Made by a program: the position numbers and the translations under genes
The notes under the pieces: model-generated
What the model was told of the DNA's origin: nothing
The model's input: only the letters and a program-made list of their open reading frames with translations
Databases searched by the model: none
Part shown: piece after piece, positions 43,625 through 54,276 of the stretch
Layout of the letters: the number at the start of each line of letters is the position of its first letter
How positions within the stretch are numbered: position 1 is the first letter of the stretch
NCBI GenBank assembly: GCA_020881915.1
Contig: JAJFPB010000013.1
Location: 496,001 to 560,000 of the forward strand
Reading direction: 5' to 3'
DNA from: Paramyrothecium sp. XJ0827
Taxonomy: Eukaryota; Ascomycota; Sordariomycetes; Hypocreales; Stachybotryaceae
Length of the DNA stretch: 64,000 nt

Positions 43625-44827
43625 TCAGATGGATGCATATATGTGACCAAAAGAGCTGAGCGAAGTCTCGGATATCATCAAACTACTCGTGTCGACCCAG
43701 AAGTACGAATAGGCATGGAGATAATCGATGGCATCAAGCTTGGGAATCATAGTGGCCATAAAATTAGAAATCTCTTCTTCATTCCCCAGAGGTGCAAACT
43801 CGGTCAGCCAGATAGGTCGACCACCACAAACATTATGGGCACGTTCGATATGTACCAGCAGATCGTCCGCATATTCAGCCTCGGAGTACCAGTGGATGGC
43901 GCAGAAGTTCACAGCACAGCCACCGGCTAGACCGTCACAGGCCATAAAAAAGCTTTCGAGCCATTTCAGACCCTTCTCGCCCCCACCGTTAGTGACGGCG
44001 GGGGAACCAATGAGGACTCTGCCGGCGTATTGATTCATGCGCTGGTTGTGAAGGGTGGCGGCCTCGAGTGGATTCATGTTGGCTTGTTCGGGGTGATCAG
44101 GCTCGTTAAAGCTTAGGATGGCCATGGAGCCTTGAGCAATAGCAGTTTCGATATCCCTCGCCCAGTCACCGTAAGCCTCCTCACTCCAAAGCTTGCCCCA
44201 AAGCATGGGTACATAGCTGATCTGAGGATCTAGACCTGGAGCGCTCGAACCCCAATTGTACGCCCAGCGGCAGGAGTGACAAACTGTGTGGAACTCGTTG
44301 GCAAGCTCAGCTGCGTTATAGGCCATACCTCGCTTAGAAGGGAAATTGATCGCAAAAGCTGAAGTAGAAGACTCATCATGTTCAAGGCCCTTGTCGGGCA
44401 TTGTTTCAATATAGTTTTCCGCCAGTCCTTCAGGTCCAGGTATGCTGGGCACGGGGTCCACTGCCGCTAGATCAGGCTGTTCAGCGACACTCGGGGCCTC
44501 GACACTGCATTCGGGAACTATGGAAGTGACCAAAGTGGTTGCAGGATTGGGGAGAGGAAGGATCCGGGTCGAAATTTCGGCCAAAACCCGATCGCTCAAC
44601 GCAAGGTCATTGAGAGGAGTCGAAGTAGCAATGGCTTGATGTGTATCGACGACCGCCCCGACAGCGGTGGTCTTTCGATCATCTGTAATGCATGTAGTCT
44701 TCCAGACTGTTTCCCAGACGGTCTTGAGAACTTTTTTGTGAGTCTGGTCATCATACTGCGCGAGAACATCGCCTAACGTTAGCTGAGATAGAGCCAGAAT
44801 AGCAACTGTAGAAGTTAGGATATACAT
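43625..44827 (-). CDS. Secreted GH128-type beta-1,3-glucanase (Glyco_hydro_cc)
   Basis: Extracellular hydrolase of beta-1,3-glucan, related to fungal GH128 enzymes and to the Asl1 family. The ATG at 44827 starts a signal peptide (MYILTSTVAILALSQLTLG); the in-frame reading above it lacks an ATG. Residues about 25-165 are a variable Ser/Thr/Pro/Glu region. The catalytic barrel starts at KRGMAYNA. It carries the acid/base Glu in ILSFNEPDHPEQ and the nucleophile Glu in PIWLTEFAPLG, with YFWVD and a GHIYASI end. The barrel also has the family pair CHSCRWAYNWGS early on. Length is 400 residues in a single exon. Roles in wall remodelling or in attacking other fungal walls are both possible. No GPI signal is seen. 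Confidence 0.85.
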   Translation of the reverse strand: MYILTSTVAILALSQLTLGDVLAQYDDQTHKKVLKTVWETVWKTTCITDDRKTTAVGAVVDTHQAIATSTPLNDLALSDRVLAEISTRILPLPNPATTLVTSIVPECSVEAPSVAEQPDLAAVDPVPSIPGPEGLAENYIETMPDKGLEHDESSTSAFAINFPSKRGMAYNAAELANEFHTVCHSCRWAYNWGSSAPGLDPQISYVPMLWGKLWSEEAYGDWARDIETAIAQGSMAILSFNEPDHPEQANMNPLEAATLHNQRMNQYAGRVLIGSPAVTNGGGEKGLKWLESFFMACDGLAGGCAVNFCAIHWYSEAEYADDLLVHIERAHNVCGGRPIWLTEFAPLGNEEEISNFMATMIPKLDAIDYLHAYSYFWVDTSSLMISETSLSSFGHIYASI

Positions 44828-45551
44828 TGTTCTGAATTGCCCTAGAGTATACCGCAATGGTGCGGTTTGATTGAATGTATGATGGTAAGTGCAACACGCA
44901 TGTTATATATATAGCCCTTGTAGATAAAACCATCCAAGGCTTATTGTAAGCGCCAAGTTTATCACGGCGGGTGGAAATCGGCCAGTGGGTGCGAGCACGA
45001 ATGGGGAGGTCGCAAAAGCTCAAGTGGGTGATCAGAAAAGCAGTGGGGTTTAGGAGTGTTGACGGAAGAGGTTAGTAGGCCAAGAAAAGGGAGAGAAAAG
45101 TGCGCCAGGCTTCGTTCCGTCTTGTCCTTTCTGAGTCATTCATGCTTACACAAGTTATATAATAACATCATCTAAGATTACTAATTTGCCAGTGTGATGG
45201 TGGGAAATGGAAAGAATAGTGGCTTAGGTCATTATGTAAATTATCACCCGCACCGCCAACGCTTTGAACTCACGTACAGTACCGGTACTTTGCAGACGAC
45301 TAAAACTAGTTAGAGGTGGGTCGTGTTCATCTTGATGCCCCGAAGACGTGAGTTGGATCTTGTGAGTATGAGTCCTTCAGGCATCTACCTCGAGGAAAAG
45401 CCGTGATTGTTAAGTGTCGGAGTGTGGTTTGTGTTTCTCTATCCTAACAAAAAGTCCTACAACAAGATTTTTTGTATTTCCTTAGATGTTTCTTTGGTCG
45501 CATCTTCCTGAGGTTTCAGATGCCGTAGACATGTAAAGTGCCGGGTCAATT
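44828..45551. other. Upstream region of the GH128 gene
   Basis: Contains a TATA-like ATATATATAG about 85 bases upstream of the ATG (near 44915, minus orientation). No gene in about 720 bases. Confidence 0.4.
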
Positions 45552-46445
45552 TCAAGCATTAGAGATGCCTTTTGTGGAACGTGTGGCCTTCCTATTCTTT
45601 TTCATTTCTGCCTCAATCGTGTTCCAATTCTCATGAATTAAATTCAGGAGCTCGTCCTTCGTCTTCGCGTCGTTATAATCAATGTCATAAGTTAGCAAAA
45701 CCCCACGTAAGTTAGGGCTAGATGCTGGTCTTTTCATAAGCTCCTCAAATTTGTTCGCCGCAGTACGAATTTTCTCTATTTTATTTGATGAAGAACCACT
45801 GGTTCGTTTTTTGAGGGATACTTGTGTCTGTCGTTTAAGCGAAACCGAACCTTTGACCATACCAGCTGGCCTTTCAGATGCCATTGTGGACATGAATTCC
45901 TGCTGGCTATCAAGGACGTCTTGTTCAATTGGCGGAAGATCTTTCTTCTCTGCAGCCTCTATGGATTTTGTCTTGCCTCTTGTCTTACTTTCTGTTGACC
46001 TCTTCTGGAGGTCGCAAATCACATGCCTAGTTGCACCTATTGCTTGACGTGATGATGAACCACTGTTTTGTTCTTTTTTGACTACTTGTGTAGACTTATT
46101 TTTTCTAGCAGAATCAGATCCGTCACTCAAAAGAGTGTCCACAGCCATGGGGCACCTGGTAGGGTCTCCAGTACAGTCTTGAAAGCAAGGCAATATCCCA
46201 TAAATGAGGCTTTCTCCAATCTGCGGAAAACGCTTCGTCGTCGCAGCCTTCATGACTTTTGTCTTGCCTTTCGACCTCTTCTGACGTCCAAAAATCACAT
46301 GATTGGTAGCACTTGTCACATGATGGGACACTTCGGCACCGGCACTTTTAAGGACATCTCCAATGAAGGCATGGGTACCGCTCATGAATATGCCTGAGAT
46401 AGCAAAGACCTTCCCGTTCAAAAGGGTTTTGCATGTGACAGACAT
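45552..46445 (-). CDS. BRCT protein with SAP-like C-terminus (297 aa)
   Basis: Single-exon gene from an ATG at 46445. Residues about 7-85 are an N-terminal BRCT domain (GKVFAISGIFMSGTHAFIGD, then GAEVSHHVTSATNHVIFG). The middle is a Ser/Lys-rich linker containing two related stretches: TNHVIFGRQKRSKGKTK and, about 90 residues later, TRHVICDLQKRSTESKTRGK. The second looks like a partial copy of the BRCT end. The C-terminus (LRGVLLTYDIDYNDAKTKDE then LLNLIHENW) resembles a SAP/HeH-type helix-extension-helix DNA-binding motif. BRCT plus SAP points to a nuclear protein acting on DNA or chromatin. It is the second BRCT gene in the window. Confidence 0.65.
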   Translation of the reverse strand: MSVTCKTLLNGKVFAISGIFMSGTHAFIGDVLKSAGAEVSHHVTSATNHVIFGRQKRSKGKTKVMKAATTKRFPQIGESLIYGILPCFQDCTGDPTRCPMAVDTLLSDGSDSARKNKSTQVVKKEQNSGSSSRQAIGATRHVICDLQKRSTESKTRGKTKSIEAAEKKDLPPIEQDVLDSQQEFMSTMASERPAGMVKGSVSLKRQTQVSLKKRTSGSSSNKIEKIRTAANKFEELMKRPASSPNLRGVLLTYDIDYNDAKTKDELLNLIHENWNTIEAEMKKNRKATRSTKGISNA

Positions 46446-47063
46446 TGTGGCAGCTAGAGAAAATGGATGAGAAAGGAAAATAATTGTTTATATACTGATG
46501 CTAACCAGAGCCTAACGAAGGTCTGATGGAGACCTTTCTAGCCTCCATTATTTTGCTGATGCCAGCAATCTAGGTGGTGCTATAAGTAGCCAGGGTCTAG
46601 GTAAAGACGGAGCATCGCACGGTTTCATCTTTAATACAGCGGAACGAATCCACCATTTGTTAATTTGTTGGCGAATGACCATGTGGTCGTCTGAGGTGGC
46701 TCCGCATGAATAAAGGTGTGTATGTAGCGATGTATCGAGCATCATTTGTGTGCCGGTACGAAAGAGATGTGTTTCCTTAATCAGGGTATGCCACTATTCC
46801 CATGATCCAAGCATGGATGCCTTAGGCCACAGTATCTCGAGATATCTAACAGCTACGTTGAGAGAAAGTGGAGGTCTGACATGCGACGCATACACTTTAA
46901 CCAGCTCCAATTGGTCAAGATGCTGGTCCACAACTTATTCGCGCAATCAACACAGGTCTTCACCGCTTCATTCTGATGCGGCTGAAACTACAAAACTTGT
47001 CCTCAAAAGTGTGCGGTAACCGTGTGCTTGCAAAGCTTTACCAATCAAGCTTTTCTCTGCACC
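46446..47063. other. Intergenic between divergent genes
   Basis: About 620 bases, presumed to hold promoters of both neighbours. No gene recognised. Confidence 0.4.
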
Positions 47064-47739
47064 ATGGTTTTTCGCTGTCAAGACCCCTACGAGACATTTT
47101 GCTGCAGCCTGGAAGCAATTGACAATGCTTTCAGAGCCCTGAGAGGCGCTGGAGCCTTTGAGACGGTTATGAATGTGCGTGACGAATTCTCAACTATGGT
47201 CAACCGTCTCGAAAAAATGGTGGAGGCAAATGGCCACAAGCCAATCCTAGCTTTTACTGAACAAAACGCTGCTTTGATTAATCGGTCCTTGCCAAGAGTC
47301 AAACACCTTGAATCGATCCTACAGAAGATCGTACAAATGCCGCAAGAGGCAAGGATCGAGTTCCTGGAAACGTTACAAGATGCAGCGAATCCTGTTGTAA
47401 AGATTATGGGGAAGATCCAATCTCTCCTGGCAGAACATGAAGCACAATCGGAGGCGCACGCGCATCTCAACCACGGGTTCAGGCAATCAATGCAGGTAGT
47501 GCAAATAAGTAAGAACATCAATTCAAACGTCAATTCCTTTCAATCTACTAACTAATTATACCAAAGCTGGGAACAAGTCCATACGATTTGGAATGGATAC
47601 TGAGGTAGATGGAACCACCAGTTTCTTCAACTGTTGTAATTCAGGAAATGGCACAATGTATGTTGGTGGAAAACTCTGTTGCTGTGGAAAGAGTGGCTGT
47701 ACTTTCTGCACCGAACAAGGAGTCAACTACTCGACATAG
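47064..47739 (+). CDS. Helical protein with cysteine-rich C-terminal module (205 aa)
   Basis: Two exons, 47064-47508 and 47567-47739. The intron has a GTAAGA donor, a textbook CTAAC branch site and an AAAG acceptor, and the join is in phase. Exon 1 encodes about 148 mostly helical, charged residues (LEKMVEANGHKPILAFTEQN, and HLESILQKIVQMPQEARIEF). Exon 2 adds a compact module with seven cysteines within 25 residues: FNCCNSGNG, then GGKLCCCGKSGCTFC. There is no signal peptide, so the cysteines may bind metal or be secreted by a non-classical route. I know of no family with this pairing. Ignoring the intron would end the protein at 47555 and miss the module. Confidence 0.55.
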
Positions 47740-49236
47740 AGCCTATCACAAGGGAGCACATCTAGCCATCGTCAAGAGCCCATAAAATGCCACTTTAGCC
47801 AAGATCCGGGTGATTTCCATACAAATCGTTGCGCCTTGTGTCTGTCTAATTGCTTCATACTCTAACGACCATTCTGAGATCGCAAACGTGATCTCAACGC
47901 CCCGAGGACCTCAATGCTCCTGCCCTCTTGGTTAATTCCCCATGCCCTGGACCCGCCCTCGCGATTCGAGACGATACACCCGCCGTAGCGATGCTTGAGC
48001 TCTGCCACACGGAGGAGTAGCATTCAGCCTATTTCGCGGACCGCGGCCATTTATATCCTGTAGAACAAGCATAGCTGGCTCTGATACAGGGCCGTCCTCG
48101 TGTTCAAAGGCTATCAATTGTGCTGAGCGGCCAGAGCACTCCCTTGGGCGGGTGCCGCTTAAATCCATAGAACATGTCACCTCCGGGACGATAGGTTATA
48201 TTGGAGCCGTCGGGTTTTCCATATTAAGCACCCGCTCGCCGGTCCGCGTAAAGCTTCTTCACTTCTGCTAATGGGGACTCGAGGAAGCGCGCGTGGGTAT
48301 CGAGATGCGTGGGGAAGATGTCGATCGGGAGTTAAATATGACTGTGTTCGCAGGTGAGAAAGCGCATCAAGTGAAAGAGTGTGTATTGCACGATGTAAAA
48401 TGTGGTATTGTTGTTGGTTGAGAAGAAATTGCTCCAAGTGGTGCGGCACCTTGCTCGCTTTGATCGCCAAGTCGAGGTGGCGGCGTGTTTACTACGTCCT
48501 CGCCCGACTCATGAGCTTCGCAGATGCTATCGTGTGATTGAGGCAAGCACAGCCGACACCCAGCACTACTTGCGCCGCCCTCCAAACGCCGCTAATATTT
48601 TGTCATTTAGGCCGGCCGAGACCTCATCGCAACGCGAGGAATCGGCGCACGCTGTCGACGGCTGACGGCCCACTAGCACGAGATTGATAGGACGAGACTT
48701 CATAGAGCAAAGCCTCAGGGTGCGATGGCCAACCGTTCGTCAGTACATGAAAAAAAAAAAGCCTGGGATGATCAGAGCCCAGTCCAACCACAGATTGAGG
48801 TATGCGACTGTACCGCGTTGATCTATGCCCTTGCGACAATGGGCAGCTCGGGGCAGCAAGTTCAACGATTGAGGCCAACATGCAACGGCGCGAAAACTTT
48901 CTGCAGCGGTCCCAGGGCAGGACACGGAGACGAGAAAAAATGTCTTAATGTTCACGTGGCTCCTAGCATCTGACTGGGCGCTGCGGTGACAAGATCTGGT
49001 TGAACCCAAGTATCTACTCTCCATGACAGCAATTCCAACAGAGCAGCGAGGAAGATTTGCAGTGACGTATTCCCTAGCGAGTAGACTCTAGGCTGAGGTA
49101 TTGCGGCTGCGCATGGCTAATTCGCCAGCGACCTTACTGAGCGCGGTCCTGGCGCCTGCCCCAACCGGTCCGCTCTCGTCGATCAGGATGTGTATATGTC
49201 TAATGTACTATTGTACGAATAACCACTTGGATATGA
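47740..49236. other. Intergenic, nothing recognised
   Basis: About 1.5 kb with overlapping open frames on both strands and no identifiable domain or repeat. An A run lies near 48751. Confidence 0.3.
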
Positions 49237-51056
49237 TTAGTTACAGCTGGCCTTCGAAAGTGGATCGTTTCCCTCTGGCTTCCTGATAAGCTTGAACCTC
49301 TCCGCTTTCCAAGGATGATACCCTATAAATAACTCGACAAGATTCAAGTGATGTCTTTCGAATCCAGGGCACACTCCTAAATTGTCAAACCGGTGAAAAA
49401 TGCCTGCCAGTGAGCAAAAAATCTTGAACAAAGCGAGAGACTCTCCCACACAACTCCGACTTCCTCTCCCAAATGATACAAGGTATCTCTCGCGACTTTT
49501 AACCTCTTCCGGCGTGCCAATCCATCGATTTGGATCAAACACATCCGGGTTAGGAAACAGGTCTTTATTTTGATGCCTTTGAAGAATATTAGCGTGAACA
49601 TTAATATAGTATAGTGTGTGAGTGGCCATATACTCACATGGTGTGCGCGCTCATGCTGACGACGGTACCGGATCGTAGAGCGACCCCATTGAATACGCAT
49701 CCATCTTGAGGAACCACGCGGGGCAGACGCCCGGGAATGCCGGGATGAAGCCTAGGGCCATGTTAGAGTCTGCATGCGAGATGAAGCCAGTGTTCCCTCC
49801 TGTAGCTTTATCTATGAAGCAGAAAATGGCACGGAATAAAATGAAGGCCTTGAATGTAGTTTTACCTTAATGATTCCTTGACCACTCCACCTAGGTAGGG
49901 TAATTTCTGCAGCGCTGCCATGCTCATTTTTCTCCCCTGAGGGAACGCTTCTCGGAGCTCTCTAATGATCTTTTCATAAACCTCCGAGTTACTGAGAACC
50001 TCATAGACGCCACGTTCTATGGTTGCTCCTGCGGTCTCGGCAGCTGCACCTGTTAATTGAAGGGCATCGGCAAACACCACGTCGTCTGAGAGACACTTCT
50101 CCCTGCAATTCGATGAGCTTTTTGAAGAGCCGATATCAAGCAGTTCGTGGAAGACAGTCCTTCGTTCTGGCTTCTTGCCTGCGGCAACCTCTTCTTGGAC
50201 TTCGGTCACGGCATTGCGCACCATCCGTAAAGTATCCAGCCACGTTCTGTAGAAGGGGAATAGCGTAGTCTGTGCCCAGTCTGGCACAATTGCGAGCAGC
50301 GGACCTAGGATGGGGAATGTTTGGCACCATATGAACAACAGCTGGACCATACGGAGGGAGTCCGGGAACCATGCTCCAAAGTTAGGCTCGTCGAGATGAT
50401 TCCAGCAGCGCGCGTACGAATATTCTGTCATGACATCAACGGAATATGCTCGAAACGCACCGTAAGCATCGAACGGCTTGTGCGGCTCGGAGTCGAATTT
50501 CGATTCCATGATGGCGCAGAGCTTGCTCACTTTGCTCCATATCAGTTCCTCCAGTTCAGTGACCGAACGATGGGAGAAAAATGGGCTGACGGCATCTCGT
50601 CGCACACGATGGGCTTCTGGATCCAGCATTGTGAACAGAACCGGGGCTCGAACTGGGCCTTCCAGGGGCCTGTAATACCGCGAGTCCTTGAGAAATTTCG
50701 AGCCAACATGGTAAATTTTGTTGTAGTCATTGGGATCGCTCAAGTGGACTTCGTTCGGTCCGATACGCAGTACGGGTCCTGTGAGACAATCGCCATCAGT
50801 CGCTGGAACGTAGGCGAGGCGTGTGTTGGTATCTTATACCATATATCTCATGCAGGCGTGGAAGTTCATAAACAAGATTGCCTTCTTTGATTCCCTGGTA
50901 ATACAGGATCGGAAGCCCTGATATGGCCCATAAGAAGGGACCTGGTACGTTCGCAAGCGGATGGAGGAATCGGCGGTATAGGATGATGCATAGTGCCACA
51001 AACAATGGTATCCCCCCAATGTAGCTGGTCCACGAGGTTGCAGGCGGAAGGAGCAT
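49237..51056 (-). CDS. Cytochrome P450 monooxygenase
   Basis: Haem-thiolate oxygenase of the ER membrane. Four exons (51056-50840, 50778-49866, 49751-49638, 49576-49237) join exactly to 527 residues. The chosen ATG starts an N-terminal anchor (YIGGIPLFVALCIILYRRF) followed by the proline-rich hinge NVPGP; an earlier in-frame ATG at 51167 would add 37 residues. The ExxR motif is KESLR at the exon 2 end. Splicing then restores LHPGIPGRLPRVVPQDG, the usual following segment. The PERF-like motif is FDPNRW. The haem loop is SFGRGSRSCVGESLA, with its cysteine. The I-helix region has AAAETAGATIERG, in which the usual acidic-Thr pair is replaced by ETAGAT. All splice sites are canonical. It lies 750 bp downstream of the BcABA3-like terpene synthase on the same strand, so it may oxidise that enzyme's product. 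Subfamily not determined. Confidence 0.9.
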
Positions 51057-51807
51057 CGTAACAAGAGAATGCTTGTCTGCTGCTAGCCGGGTGAATGGAA
51101 CGAATGGATGATACTGCAGACCTTTGGAGGAATTCCCGAAAGAACCGTTATACCGCTTTATATACATAAGAACAATAAACCATTCCGTGACCTTATGAGC
51201 CCCTGCATCACCGCAACAATCGACGGCTCGCTATGCACATGGCCGTATACACTCACATGCAATTTCGGTACTCTCCGCATTGTATGCGTTTGCCAACAGG
51301 TTCACACATCCACATTGACCCACACCAAGCCCTTGCAGACCCGCGTCACGTCCCAGAAAATACCGCACATGATGAAGCTGTTGTCCCACAGTAAGCCGAC
51401 CCATTGAAGAGCGAAACAGGAAAAGTAGAAAATCAAATCCTTGAGTGCAGGACGAGAAGATTTCCGCCTCTCAATTTTCTGTACCTTCCATAGCACCGTT
51501 TGTATCGTAGCGCTACTATGATACGCAAGTGTAAGTCAAAGCAGCTCGATCTAATGCTGAACCTGGATCTTATAAACCGTTTAGATTTAAGGCGACAGAA
51601 TGTCAATTTCGTGTATATTTGTCGGAGCCTGCTAAGTCAGGTTATTGGTCCAGTATAGGGCCATAGTGTCAGCGACCATAAGCAGCAGTAGCAGCCCGCG
51701 GACAGAAGGATAGCCCTGAAATAAATCGATCTCAGAACGAATACAATACGATTTCACACTACTGTACTTAGGGCAATCAGATGATAATATCAGTATCACT
51801 ACTATGT
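51057..51807. other. Spacer between the terpene synthase and P450 genes
   Basis: About 750 bases holding the P450 promoter and the 3' end of the synthase gene. No other gene seen. Confidence 0.4.
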
Positions 51808-53028
51808 CTATTTTTGGACTGCCTGAAGCTGTGGGAAGACATACATCGTGCGAGTATGTAGTGTTTCCAGAGCAGTTTTCCACTTTGCCTTGCATGAGTC
51901 GCACAGTTGGACGCCACCAAACTGGCCCGAACTTTCGGCGCCGTAGCCGTCCCGGTTTTGGCAATGGTCGCAATTCTCATTGCTCTGAAGCATTTCAGCC
52001 AATCCGTCAAACAGAAGGGTATTTTTCGCGCCAAAATGGATTCGTAACGTTCCTCATCCTCGGAGAATGGTTCGTGAGGTGCGTCAACCCGATACCAGAG
52101 TTTGTAATTCTGGCGGGATTCCGTAACAGTGCTTTCACCCTCGGGGCGCCCAATCATCAAACCATCCTCGACAAAGCGATAGCGCCGCATCGACATGTGA
52201 ATGAGGCCACCGAACTGTCGAATCAGATTGATTGTGATCAGATGAGGCTTAGACCTTGCCAAAGCCGTATCCAGAGCCCAAAGGAGCTCGCGACACCTCC
52301 AATAGCTTTCCTCGCGCAAACTAGCATCGAGGTATGCAAAGGTGTTATGCGTCTCCCCTTCGGCGCGATGCTTGTAGAAAGCCACTGCATCGTAGAGAAT
52401 ATTTCCAATTTCAGAGAGCATTCTGATCTCATGCTCTTCAAACCAATAATCATTGATATCATTACAAGTTATCGCAGCAGCAATTGCTGTACGCAACAAA
52501 GAATCTTTGTCGCGTATGCGATACCAGTTCTCTGGAGAACGCGCAATCGCATTGATGTAGCGACCGAATAGCTTGGTGTTTCGTCGCGACCTCGATTTCT
52601 CAGCCGCCATCAACAAAAAGCCCTGTACTCGCGTCCCATCTCTTCGTAGCATGGGGTGCCTGCGTAGAGAGTATCCATCAATTTGCCAACATTGTAGCCG
52701 AGCACGTCGTCGCCAGCAGCTATATCGACAAGATCCCCACGGAACTCGGCGATGGTTGCGATGATCGTGATGCGGACGAACGCAATATATCTGTCCCAGT
52801 TTGTATAGTGGGGAATAACGCATCGAGCATACTCCCAAGCACAAGTGAATGTTTCTTCGACAAATTCGTCCGATAGGCCAAGTGCTTTGATATCGAGCCC
52901 TTCCAGATCATTTTTATCTCCGCAGGGTAGAACCACCGATCCTGGCGTTTGGAGGAGGTCCTTCGAGGGGAAATATCCACAGCGTTGATATTGTTGTCCA
53001 AGGACACAGCCGGATCACGTTTCGCCAT
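51808..53028 (-). CDS. BcABA3-like sesquiterpene synthase, three apparent one-base frameshifts
   Basis: Homologue of Botrytis BcABA3, which makes alpha-ionylideneethane from farnesyl diphosphate as the first step of fungal abscisic acid synthesis. This synthase class lacks the classic DDxxD-based fold. The protein is intronless and is recovered by following three frames: 53028 to about 52918 (RWFYPAEI), about 52918 to 52610 (CAWEYARCVIPHYTNWDRYI, FRGDLVDIAAGDDVLGYN), then GRYINAIARSPENWYRIRD, HRAEGETHNTFAYLD and GGLIHMSMRRYRFVEDGL, and after about 52030 the C-terminal LAEMLQSNENCDHCQNRDGY. Each switch falls on a run of exactly five A or T where six would keep the frame. With those repaired the length is about 407 residues, normal for the family. 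So the gene is either freshly broken at three places or intact with homopolymer errors. The same-strand P450 downstream supports a terpenoid module. Confidence 0.85.
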
Positions 53029-53599
53029 TTTCCTCCGACAGGGCAATCTTCAAGTATAATGATTTAGAGTTATGGAATAACGGAGGTGAAGTGGCAGTCA
53101 ACAGTCAATCATATAGATTTTACATTCCTGACGATTCGTCTTTAAAAAAAAAAATTTGTGGTGGCATCATCGCAGTGACACGTTCAGTAACGGTCATAAA
53201 ATCTCTACTTGGTTCATTTGTAACAGTGATAAGTACTGAAGCCGATGCCCCATAGTGGTGTGGGTTCGTTGGAGACTTGGTTTGAATGTGAACTCCAATC
53301 AGACCAATAAAGTCTGCTGCGAACGAATTCGTTTCCACCTGTTCTATTACCTGGTCCCGCAGGTGTAACATCTTTGGCCCCCAGATCAGCATTTTTACTT
53401 TAGCATGGCCAAGATCACTGTACCGGTGCCGCACCATACACCCATCTCGTTACCGAATATCATCGTGGGAGCCAGTGGAGCAGTCACCAGGAATACGTTT
53501 TGGTGGAGTCGCAAGCTTTGCCTAGACCCAGGAGTGAACCGTCTTTTGATGGGTCGCAAGATGCCTTACCTAGGATGCGACCCGCCTTCGCAGTAGCAA
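53029..53599. other. Upstream region of the terpene synthase gene
   Basis: Presumed promoter region; it includes an A/T homopolymer near 53145. The minus-strand frame at 53437-53120 carries no known domain and is not called as a gene. Confidence 0.35.
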
Positions 53600-53700
53600 T
53601 CTATTTTCGACAGGGATTCGCATATTGGTCACATCATGTGGTATCCCATTTACCCTTCAACAGATGTGATGTCGAAAGCACTAATGCAGACCACAATGTA
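53600..53700 (+). repeat. Dispersed repeat relic
   Basis: Shares CGACAGGGATTCGCATATTG, the TCACATCATGTGGTATCCCA block and CCCTTCAACAG with the corresponding parts of the repeats at 26.2, 29.4, 35.9 and 36.9 kb. Only a fragment remains. Confidence 0.5.
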
Positions 53701-54276
53701 GCGTTGTGTTGCAGAGCACCATCACCATTTTCATCGTGACATCACGCTTGATACGTCGAACGCTTTCGTCGGTGGAGACGGAGCATGGGTTCACTACTCT
53801 CACTATTCGCAGATACAGTATTGAGGCCAACGACTAGTGGGAGGCTGAGTAGGAGGCGGAATGAGATTATATGGTTACCGGTGCATAGCCACACAGAGCA
53901 GCATGGATTGTACGTTTGTCCGAAGCGGTTATAGCCATCGATGCATCTATTTAATGTTACTGATTGCATGTGTAAACATGCTAGAACAGAGCGATTCCCA
54001 GCGAGCAGTGGTCACCGAGTTTTTGTGGAACATCATGGACCTACTATGCCCCCGACAGCTACCGGACTGCAATCCTGATGTGCTCTCTGGTAACAAATCC
54101 TCCCCCGCAGACCATGCCATACCATCCGCGGCGCCTCTACAGAGTCATGCTCAAGACGTGGCGGCCGCACGGAGGATCGTCAACATGCTAGACGAGGAGG
54201 TTGCCAACCTGGATCTGGGTGTTAGGACGGCGCCCGATGACACCAAGGACTGCGATGCCTCTGTCGCATTACCAGC
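53701..54276. other. Left flank of hAT-2, gene fragment possible
   Basis: A plus-strand frame across 53861-54276 reads plausibly toward its end (HAQDVAAARRIVNMLDEEVA). It runs straight into the hAT-2 terminus, so it may be a truncated upstream piece of a gene interrupted there. No domain recognised. Confidence 0.3.

Noticed and set aside
49700..49760. Suspected frameshift in the P450 between the ExxR helix and the haem loop
   Set aside because: Choosing the acceptor at 49752 gives LHPGIPGRLPRVVP in frame, so the gene is intact.
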